From Candidatus Uhrbacteria bacterium (GTDB lineage: Bacteria > Patescibacteriota > Patescibacteriia > CAIXNZ01): 11,634 nucleotides of DNA. Below, piece by piece: positions 1 through 5,042 of this stretch. The number at the start of each line of letters is the position of its first letter. The first letter of the stretch is position 1. Location: the NCBI GenBank assembly GCA_011046145.1, contig DSBA01000049.1, positions 1-11,634 of the forward strand, read 5' to 3'. The position numbers and the translations under genes are program-made. The notes under the pieces were generated by a model. It was not told where the DNA came from, made no database searches, and saw nothing but the letters and a program-made list of their open reading frames with translations.

Positions 1-3
1 CAC

Positions 4-88
4 CTTGGGTATTTCTTGTCCTCATATGGTTTGTGGAAGTTATTTTTTAAATATTCTTCCCACCATATCACATGAGAACGAAACCCAG
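4..88. repeat. Imperfect inverted repeat (long hairpin)
   Basis: The two arms, 4-39 and 56-88, are imperfectly complementary and enclose an AT-rich loop. Clear paired blocks are GGGT (7-10) with ACCC (83-86), CTCAT (21-25) with ATGAG (72-76), and GTGGAAG (33-39) with CTTCCCAC (56-63, one bulge). Small bulges interrupt the rest. It could be a degenerate palindromic mobile-repeat unit or a transcribed hairpin. It lies within the minus-strand open frame, so it may instead be coding sequence that folds by chance. Confidence 0.45.
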
Positions 89-147
89 AAGGTAACCCTA
101 ATTGCTGCAATTGTAACAAAATTTTGTCAAATTGGGTTAGCGGGAAT

Positions 148-341
148 TATAGGAAGTAGAGGAAACAGATGAAGAAAATTAGAAGATGAATTAGCGGAAA
201 ATAGGATAAGATGAACTCTTGGTTCTGTTTTTATATTTTCCTCTTATCCTATTGTCCTATTATCCTCTTTTTCCTATACATCATCTAAATCCTCTTATCC
301 TATTGTCCTATTATCCTCTACTTCCTATACATCATCTAAAT
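148..341. repeat. 51-bp tandem duplication plus inverted relative
   Basis: Two adjacent 51-bp copies (240-290 and 291-341) differ only at two neighbouring bases (TT in the first, AC in the second, at 319-322 of the second copy's surroundings). On the minus strand the unit begins with an 8-nt periodic pattern of the type AGGATAAT / AGGACAAT / AGGATAAG. A degenerate relative lies inverted at 148-211: bases 148-163 are the exact reverse complement of 314-329, and 200-211 of 242-253. The second copy ends immediately before the dprA stop codon at 343-345, so the array is the 3' flank of dprA. Replication slippage would explain the array; a role in transcript ending or stability is possible but unproven. 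Confidence 0.8.
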
Positions 342-342
342 C

Positions 343-1437
343 CTATAACAAGATATAATTTTGTCCGCCGAGGTTTTTAACCATTCCTTTCATTTCCATC
401 AGGCTTAAAGTGGCTGTGGCTATTTGGGTCGGCAGATTAGAATTTTTAATAATTTTATCAATATGAAGCGGTTCTGCTCCTAAAAGTTCAATAATAATTT
501 TTTCTTCTTTTGTTTCAGGCAGAATTTTTTGGTTGGCCACATAATTTTTAACTGCCTGTAGATTTAATTCTTCCAGAATATCCTGGTGGCTGGTGACAAG
601 TTTTGCGCCTTTTTGAATTAGTTTATTGGCGCCGATTGACTGCTGGCTATAAAGCGGACCAGGCACGGCAAATACTTCGCGGTTTTGTTCTAAGGCATAA
701 TAAGCAGTAATTAAAGCCCCAGAACTGGCAGCAGCTTCAATTACTAAAGCGCCCAAGCTTAAGCCGGCAATGATACGGTTGCGCTGGGGGAAATTATGCT
801 TCAACGGCAGAGTTCCAAGAGGGAATTCAGAAATAATTGTGCCATTGTTATTAAGGATGCTTTGCGCCAGATAACGATTTGAAGACGGATAAATGTTTTG
901 GCTGTCAATGCCGCTGCCTAAAACCGCAATGGTTTTGCCCTTGGCTTCAATTGCTGATTGGTGAGAGAGGGAGTCAATGCCCAGAGCCAGACCGCTGGTA
1001 ATAATAAAACCATTTTGGACTAAAGGTTTAACAATTTGCGGCGTGATTTGGCGTCCGTAATTGGTGATTTTGCGCGTGCCAACCACTGCCAGATTAAAGC
1101 TTTGGTTAAGATTGTCTAAATTGCCTTTAACATAAAGCAAAGCTGGCGGCGTGAAAATTTCTTTGAGTAATTTTGGATAATTTTGGTCCTTAATGGTTAC
1201 AATTTGGATATTTTCTTTTTGCGTTTTTTCCAATTCCTGGTCAGGATCAATTTCCCTGCGCTTGATAATAAATTCCTGGGCAATGTTTTCTTCCAGCCCG
1301 GCTTTTTGCAATTCTAAAAAATCAGCCTGCCAGGCAGCCTGCAGATTGGGAAAATAATTATATAATTTTTTGAATCTGGCGGCGCCGATTTTGGCAAACT
1401 GGTTAATGGCGAGCCAGTATTTTATGTCGTTAGTCAT
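343..1437 (-). CDS. dprA: DNA-processing protein DprA (Smf)
   Basis: DprA binds incoming single-stranded DNA during natural transformation and loads RecA; it acts in the cytoplasm. The 364-aa product has an N-terminal helical region (about 1-100), then the Rossmann-like DprA core: VVGTRK near 118-123, SGLALGID at 148-155, VLGSGID near 172-178, FPQRNRIIAG at 216-225, a SSGALITA stretch near 238-245 and VFAVPG near 255-260. A short C-terminal winged-helix-like domain spans about 308-364. I place the start at the ATG on 1435-1437 (protein begins MTNDIKYW). The frame stays open 21 codons further upstream to 1500, but those codons lie in a repeat shared with the region before pth and are not DprA-like. 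No Shine-Dalgarno sequence precedes the start. A perfect minus-strand TATAAT at 1646-1651 and a weaker GGGACA/CATAAT pair at 1583-1610 are possible promoter pieces. The presence of dprA fits the uptake competence commonly inferred for CPR bacteria. Confidence 0.95.
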   Translation of the reverse strand: MTNDIKYWLAINQFAKIGAARFKKLYNYFPNLQAAWQADFLELQKAGLEENIAQEFIIKRREIDPDQELEKTQKENIQIVTIKDQNYPKLLKEIFTPPALLYVKGNLDNLNQSFNLAVVGTRKITNYGRQITPQIVKPLVQNGFIITSGLALGIDSLSHQSAIEAKGKTIAVLGSGIDSQNIYPSSNRYLAQSILNNNGTIISEFPLGTLPLKHNFPQRNRIIAGLSLGALVIEAAASSGALITAYYALEQNREVFAVPGPLYSQQSIGANKLIQKGAKLVTSHQDILEELNLQAVKNYVANQKILPETKEEKIIIELLGAEPLHIDKIIKNSNLPTQIATATLSLMEMKGMVKNLGGQNYILL

Positions 1438-1440
1438 TTG

Positions 1441-1555
1441 TATGAGGTTATATGAGGTTGGATGATGGGGTTGGATGAGGTTGTATCCGCCTTCGCTCAT
1501 CCTTCGCTTCGCTACTGAGGGCTACGGCGGACATTGGTGAGGTTGGATGAGGTTG
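1441..1555. repeat. Repeat copy A, upstream of dprA
   Basis: Positions 1475-1555 match 2664-2744 in 80 of 81 bases (T at 1497 versus C at 2686). A further 20 bases (1441-1460) match 2653-2672, so copy A looks like copy B with an internal duplication of the GAGGTTGGAT-type decamers. The core carries complementary ends TCCGCC (1486-1491) and GGCGGA (1526-1531), forming a hairpin with a structured loop. It sits 3 nt upstream of the dprA start codon and would be in the 5' leader of its mRNA. GC content is well above that of the neighbours. Confidence 0.9.
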
Positions 1556-1671
1556 CTTTGAATTCTGAATGTTGAATGTAGAATTATGAAATAAATTTTA
1601 AAATTGTCCCCCTTGCTTTTAAAGGGGTTAAAGTTTGCGCTTTACATTATATTAACACATGGTTTGGGCGC

Positions 1672-1700
1672 TTGACAAAAGGGATTTAAAATGCTATATT
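1672..1700 (+). promoter_or_regulatory. Strong sigma70-type promoter with extended -10
   Basis: TTGACA at 1672-1677 is a perfect -35 element. A 17-nt spacer follows, then TATATT at 1695-1700 preceded by TGC (extended -10). Transcription would start near 1706-1710. No credible coding sequence follows before the terminator at 2088-2115, so this promoter most likely drives a non-coding RNA. Confidence 0.75.
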
Positions 1701-1997
1701 GAAAAAATCAGTAAATTAAGAATTAAGAGTGAAGACAGCAAATTAAGTTAGTTTGCATTGTTTAATTTACTTAATCCTTACCAGCTGGAATTTAGTATCC
1801 AGAATTCTATCTGCCAGTCAGCAAATGAAAAAAGATCCCTCCTTCTTTGAGTAATTTGCCATAAGTTAGGGCCAAAGCCTTGTGCAGCCAGTCCTACACT
1901 GGTAGGTAGTACCCTGGATATTAATAAAAATGGGAAATAAGAGCAAAAGGGGTAAAAAGGGAAAAAAGGTTATATATAAATAGATTATTAAAAATGT

Positions 1998-2040
1998 GGG
2001 CGTAGCGATAGCCTACGCACCTAAGGTGCTATGGCGGGCA
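1998..2040. repeat. Hairpin repeat C, related to copies A and B
   Basis: GC-rich hairpin element inside an AT-rich stretch. GCGTAG (2000-2005) can pair with CTACGC (2013-2018), ATAGC (2008-2012) with GCTAT (2028-2032), and GCACC (2017-2021) with GGTGC (2025-2029), giving alternative folds. On the minus strand it begins TGCCCGCCATAGC, which resembles TGTCCGCCGTAGC at the corresponding edge of copies A and B, so I take it as a diverged member of the same family. It directly abuts the tRNA-like 3' end at 2041-2076. Confidence 0.55.
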
Positions 2041-2048
2041 GGCAGTCA

Positions 2049-2076
2049 TTTGGTTCGAATCCCATCTGCTCCACCA
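2049..2076 (+). pseudogene. tRNA 3'-end remnant (T-loop, acceptor strand, CCA)
   Basis: GGTTCGAATCC (2052-2062) is a canonical tRNA T-loop region, and CTGCTCC followed by A and CCA (2066-2076) is a standard 3' acceptor strand with encoded CCA. No matching 5' acceptor strand (GGAGCAG, or versions allowing G-U pairs), D-arm or anticodon arm is found upstream in 1560-2050. The T-stem 5' strand (TTTGG) pairs at only three of five positions with CCCAT; ATGGG would be expected. An intact terminator follows 11 nt later. So this looks like the end of a former tRNA gene whose body was lost or replaced near repeat C, or an attachment-site copy of a tRNA 3' end. The GGAG-type acceptor, long-variable-arm-like context and A73 would suit tRNA-Tyr, but identity is a guess. 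Confidence 0.6.
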
Positions 2077-2087
2077 AAAATAAAACA

Positions 2088-2115
2088 CCTAGTCTTTTGG
2101 GACTAGGCTTTTTTT
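2088..2115 (+). terminator. Intrinsic terminator after the ncRNA/tRNA remnant
   Basis: CCTAGTC (2088-2094) pairs perfectly with GACTAGG (2101-2107) around a TTTTGG loop, followed by C and seven T residues (2109-2115). Read on the minus strand the stem is followed by TGTTTTATTTTT, so it may also stop minus-strand transcripts from pth. It overlaps the last codons and the stop codon of pth. Confidence 0.85.
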
Positions 2116-2645
2116 ATTATTGAGTTTAGTAGTTTCATTGTTTTGTCAGGAATTTTTTTGGCTTTATCTAAATCTTGTTTAGTGAATTTTTGCAGCACAA
2201 ATTTTTCAGTCGGGATTTTGGTTCTGATCAGCTCATTAGCCACCCCGATTTTTATTTGCCAGAAATTGTTTGATTTTAAATGCTGGATAATTGAGGCAAT
2301 GCCTTTATGTCCGGCGCCGCTGGAGCCTTGTTTTGACTTAATTTTCCCAACCGGAATATCAACGTCGTCACGAATGACAATAATATCATTTAATTTAATT
2401 TTATAATATTTTTTAATAGCAGCCACTGCTTCGCCAGAATTATTCATAAAAGTTTGCGGTTTGGCCAGAATGATTTTTTGCTCTCCCAAAGTTCCCTCGC
2501 AGATTTCAGCCTGGAATTTTTTTTCTGATTTAAAAGGTTTTAAAATTAAATTTTCAGCCAAAAAATCAAGGGCCTGAAAGCCGATGTTGTGGCGGGTATC
2601 TTGGTATTCTTTGCCTGGGTTGCCTAGGCCGACTATTAGTTTCAT
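2103..2645 (-). CDS. pth: Peptidyl-tRNA hydrolase
   Basis: Pth cleaves the ester bond of peptidyl-tRNAs released prematurely from ribosomes, so tRNA is recycled; it is cytoplasmic and usually essential. The 180-aa product starts MKLIVGLGNPG, carries the catalytic His in DTRHNIGF (residue 19), MNNSGE near 67-72, the RDDVDIPVG segment at 92-100 with the conserved Asp93, and GHKG at 112-115. E. coli Pth has Asn114 in GHNG; here the position is Lys, a possible tuning of tRNA contact. Length is slightly below the usual 185-195 aa. The start is ATG at 2643-2645; an open frame extends 26 codons upstream to 2723, but this is repeat sequence. No Shine-Dalgarno sequence is seen. The stop codon (2103-2105) lies inside the terminator stem on the opposite strand. 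Confidence 0.95.
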   Translation of the reverse strand: MKLIVGLGNPGKEYQDTRHNIGFQALDFLAENLILKPFKSEKKFQAEICEGTLGEQKIILAKPQTFMNNSGEAVAAIKKYYKIKLNDIIVIRDDVDIPVGKIKSKQGSSGAGHKGIASIIQHLKSNNFWQIKIGVANELIRTKIPTEKFVLQKFTKQDLDKAKKIPDKTMKLLNSIIKKA

Positions 2646-2652
2646 AAGGTTA

Positions 2653-2744
2653 TATGAGGTTATATGAGGTTGTATCCGCCTTCGCCCATCCTTCGCTTCG
2701 CTACTGAGGGCTACGGCGGACATTGGTGAGGTTGGATGAGGTTG
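2653..2744. repeat. Repeat copy B, upstream of pth
   Basis: Positions 2664-2744 match 1475-1555 in 80 of 81 bases. The core hairpin is bounded by TCCGCC and GGCGGA, followed by GAGGTTGGAT-type decamer repeats on both sides. The left edge is 7 nt from the pth start codon, so the hairpin would lie in the pth leader. It fills most of the 131-nt gap between the lipid kinase gene and pth. The sole difference changes TCATCC to CCATCC in the loop region. Confidence 0.9.
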
Positions 2745-2776
2745 GATGTTGATTATTGGTGATTGGAATTTATATT

Positions 2777-3646
2777 TTAAGGCAGCTTATTGGCAATAAT
2801 ATTTAATGCTTGAGGGATTATTTTTATATCCATATACGGCAGTTCCAAAATATCGCCGTCTGCCTGCTTGGGAGCTTTGCGGTTAAAAGGAAAAACATAG
2901 ATATTTTTTGCTTTGAATATTTCATAACGCCAGTCTTTTTGGTAATCGCCCATAAGCAGCTTATAAATAACAATGCCTAAATCCTGGATATTCAAGGTTT
3001 TTAAAATGCTTACGCTTAAAAAACCGTCGTTTATTTTGGAATCAGGATTAAGTTTTAATTTGAAAAATTTAGCATAATTGGAAATAAAAACGCTTTGGGC
3101 AGTAAAAGTATAGGGCTTTTCGTCTATTTTTAAAAAAAACTTATTTGCTTTGGTGCTGAAAAAACTATAAACAAGGCTGAAAATATAAGCTGTAAAGCCC
3201 CAGGCTTTTTTCATTTTGCGAGGCGTGTTTTTTATAACACTAGCGTCAAAGCCGCAGCTGGCAGCGATTAAAAAATATTCCTTATTATTAATCAAGCCGG
3301 CGTCAATTTTTTTTGCTTCGCCGTTCAGCCCGAATTTCAAAGCTTTTTCAGGCGACAAAGGAATGCCAAGCGATGAGGCCAGGATATTGGCGCTGCCAAG
3401 CGGAATAATAGCCAAAGGCACGGAACTTTTTTGGGAAATAAGCCAGCTAGCTGTTTCCCTGACCGTGCCGTCGCCGCCGGCCGCAAAAATCCGGCTGAAA
3501 TTTTCAGGCTTAAAGTTTGAAAATCCTCCGGCAGAAAGATCAAGCCATAAATAATCCACTCCTGTTTTTTGGCAGAGGTTCTGGATTTGCCGGCTTTTAT
3601 TTTTTTTCTTGCCGGCAAAAGGATTGTAAATAATTAGTATTTTCAT
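2777..3646 (-). CDS. Diacylglycerol kinase family lipid kinase
   Basis: A 289-aa protein of the DAGK catalytic-domain family (DgkB/YegS-like), which phosphorylates diacylglycerol or a related lipid with ATP at the membrane face. The N-terminal nucleotide-binding half shows IIYNPFAGKKK (about 5-15), the signature GGDGTVRE (57-64) and PLGSANILASSLGIP (82-96), close to the family's P-L-G-T-x-N motif. The C-terminal beta-sandwich half has a NDGFL segment (206-210) and ends with the expected QADGD (261-265). No membrane segment is evident. Its ATG (3644-3646) overlaps the TGA stop of der as ATGA, which suggests translational coupling. In a CPR cell, which often lacks lipid synthesis, it may act on scavenged lipids; that is inference. 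The exact substrate cannot be read from sequence. Confidence 0.9.
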   Translation of the reverse strand: MKILIIYNPFAGKKKNKSRQIQNLCQKTGVDYLWLDLSAGGFSNFKPENFSRIFAAGGDGTVRETASWLISQKSSVPLAIIPLGSANILASSLGIPLSPEKALKFGLNGEAKKIDAGLINNKEYFLIAASCGFDASVIKNTPRKMKKAWGFTAYIFSLVYSFFSTKANKFFLKIDEKPYTFTAQSVFISNYAKFFKLKLNPDSKINDGFLSVSILKTLNIQDLGIVIYKLLMGDYQKDWRYEIFKAKNIYVFPFNRKAPKQADGDILELPYMDIKIIPQALNIIANKLP

Positions 3647-5013
3647 TGTTTTTTGAGGCTAATTTTTATGGGCGTGCCAACCAGATTAAATTTTTGCCTT
3701 AAAGCGTTTTCCAGGTATTTAAGGTAAGTCGGGCTTAGAGTGTCGGTTTTGCCGATTTTTATTTGGAAATGAGGCGGGTTTGTTCTGACTTGTTTAAGTT
3801 CCGAAATATAGGGGTGTTTAATCCCTTTGGCCCGCAAAGGCTTTTGCTTTTTAATAGCTTGCTTTAAAAATTTATTCAAGGCGCTACTGGAAATTTCTGC
3901 CTGCCTGTTTTTATTAATCTGCAAAGCTAAATCTAAAATTTTATGGGTGTTTTTGCCGGTTAGAGCAGAAACAAAAATAATCGGCGCCCAGGTCAGATAA
4001 GAAAAATGGCGATAAATATATTTTTTGAAATCAGCGGGCGTTTTTTCTGTTTTTTCTTCTATTTTATCCCATTTATTGGCCACTATTATAATGCTGGTCT
4101 GAGCGTCAATTAAAATTTTGCTTAATTTATTATCTTGGACAGAAATTGGCTCTGAAATATCAATAACCAAAAAACAAATATCAGCATTCTTGGCATTGGC
4201 CAAACCTTTTTTTACGGAAATTTTTTCCAAACCCGGTTCTATTTTGGCTTGTTTGCGGACACCTGCTGTATCAATTAAAATCAAATTTTGGTTTTTGTAT
4301 TCTAAAAAAGTATCAATGGCTTCGCGCGTAGTATGAGGAATAGGAGAAACAATAACCCTTTCCTCCCCTAAAATTGAATTTAAAAGAGATGATTTGCCGA
4401 CATTTGGTTTGCCAATAATGGCTATTTTAACAGGGTTTTTAATTTCAACTTTTTCCGCCGGCCTGACTTTTTTTATTTTTTTTAGGTTTTTAACAATTTC
4501 ATCCAAAAGGTCTCCTGTGCCCGAGCCGTTTAAGGCTGAAACAGGAATTGGCTCTCCCAGCCCCAGCTTGAAAAACTCCGCGCTTTTTTGGCGCAATTTC
4601 AGAGAATCAGCTTTATTGGCAGCAAAAACTATTTCTTTATTAAGTTTTTGGGCGGCCTTGGCCAATTCTCTGTCTTGAGGCATCAGGCCTGCTTGGATAT
4701 CAACGAGAAATAAAATTAAATCAGCTTTTTTTAAAGCTGACTGGGTTTGTTTTATAATATCCAGGCTATATTCAATATTTAAAGCTGGTGAAAGCTTTTT
4801 TATTTTTTTTGAGGGAATGATTGTTTCAATGCCGCCAGTATCAATCAATTCAAAATTAATGCCTTGCCAATAAACTTTGCCGATAATGGCATCTCTTGTT
4901 GTGCCGGCTATTTTTGAAGTCAAGGCTTTTGGTTTTTCTATCAGGCGGTTGAAAAGCGTTGATTTGCCGACATTCGCCCTGCCAAGGATAATAACTTGAG
5001 GCAGATTTTTCAT
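3643..5013 (-). CDS. der: Ribosome assembly GTPase Der (EngA)
   Basis: Der is a tandem-GTPase factor that helps mature the 50S ribosomal subunit. The 456-aa length is typical. Domain 1 has GRANVGKS (11-18), TTRD (38-41), DTGG (58-61) and NKAD (133-136), with a G5-like SAL at 159-161. Domain 2 has GKPNVGKS (201-208), TTRE (228-231), DTAG (248-251), NKWD (313-316) and SAL (349-351). The C-terminal KH-like domain covers about 373-456 and ends with the usual GTPIKI. The segment between DTGG and NKAD is slightly longer than in E. coli and lysine-rich. It starts 29 nt downstream of the LCP gene stop, without a Shine-Dalgarno sequence, and overlaps the lipid kinase gene by 4 nt, so these three are probably one operon. 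Confidence 0.97.
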   Translation of the reverse strand: MKNLPQVIILGRANVGKSTLFNRLIEKPKALTSKIAGTTRDAIIGKVYWQGINFELIDTGGIETIIPSKKIKKLSPALNIEYSLDIIKQTQSALKKADLILFLVDIQAGLMPQDRELAKAAQKLNKEIVFAANKADSLKLRQKSAEFFKLGLGEPIPVSALNGSGTGDLLDEIVKNLKKIKKVRPAEKVEIKNPVKIAIIGKPNVGKSSLLNSILGEERVIVSPIPHTTREAIDTFLEYKNQNLILIDTAGVRKQAKIEPGLEKISVKKGLANAKNADICFLVIDISEPISVQDNKLSKILIDAQTSIIIVANKWDKIEEKTEKTPADFKKYIYRHFSYLTWAPIIFVSALTGKNTHKILDLALQINKNRQAEISSSALNKFLKQAIKKQKPLRAKGIKHPYISELKQVRTNPPHFQIKIGKTDTLSPTYLKYLENALRQKFNLVGTPIKISLKKQ

Positions 5014-5042
5014 ATATTTGATTCAATTTTTTGTAAAAGATT

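Larger units (their letters stand above)
1..342. other. Gene-poor left edge with repeats, no convincing CDS
   Basis: No complete gene is visible here. One minus-strand frame is open from 146 to the window edge (about 48 codons, stop at 147-149). Its peptide is protein-like, with segments such as HVIWWEEYLK and a Lys/Tyr/Pro-rich end, but it has no ATG near its 5' end and I do not recognise the family. It could be a decayed gene or the start of a gene with a non-ATG start that runs off the window. A plus-strand frame from 2 to 170 is also open but is cysteine-rich and looks less like protein. The rest is an imperfect inverted repeat (4-88) and polypyrimidine/polypurine repeats (148-341). The sequence ends directly against the dprA stop codon. 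Confidence 0.5.
1707..2115 (+). ncRNA. Candidate structured non-coding RNA, unknown family
   Basis: This stretch lies between a near-consensus promoter and an intrinsic terminator and has no ORF longer than about 17 codons. Visible helices, 5' to 3': 1710-1719 with 1762-1771 (10 bp, beginning at the predicted transcript start) enclosing a smaller GCAAA/TTTGC hairpin (1738-1756); 1785-1789 with 1798-1802; GCAAAT (1821-1826) with ATTTGC (1854-1859) enclosing AAAGA/TCTTT (1831-1835, 1844-1848) and a pyrimidine loop; 1868-1872 with 1877-1881 closing a CAAA loop; and CCAGT (1888-1892) with ACTGG (1898-1902), which competes with CCTAC (1893-1897) and GTAGG (1902-1906). A purine-rich linker (1925-1970) leads to a repeat hairpin and a tRNA-like 3' end. 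I looked for tmRNA, RNase P, SRP RNA and common riboswitch signatures and found none. It may be one RNA, or a small RNA followed by tRNA debris. Exact ends are inferred. Confidence 0.45.

Noticed and set aside
240..341. CRISPR array
   Set aside because: Only two directly adjacent copies without spacers, and no cas genes; it is a simple tandem duplication.
1438..1500. N-terminal extension of DprA to position 1500
   Set aside because: The 21 extra residues are encoded by the repeat shared with the pth upstream region and do not resemble DprA.
1825..1854. Nine-codon ORF (MKKDPSFFE) in the RNA region
   Set aside because: Very short, no Shine-Dalgarno, and located within the paired hairpin; probably chance.
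1930..1983. 17-codon basic ORF (begins MGNKSKRGKK)
   Set aside because: It is a polypurine low-complexity stretch without a ribosome binding site; too short to support.
1707..2076. tmRNA (ssrA), because of the length and tRNA-like CCA end
   Set aside because: No 5' end able to pair with CTGCTCC, no TTCGAC-type tmRNA 5' motif and no tag frame ending in Ala-Ala-stop; the T-stem is also poorly paired.
1707..2076. tRNA split by a group I intron
   Set aside because: No tRNA 5' half with GGAGCAG-like acceptor strand or D-arm is present, and I see no group I core sequences.
2646..2723. N-terminal extension of Pth to position 2723
   Set aside because: It is repeat-encoded; Pth proteins conventionally start at MKLIVGLGNPG.
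3337..3618. Open frame of 93 codons inside the lipid kinase gene
   Set aside because: An alternative-frame shadow of a well-supported gene with conserved motifs.
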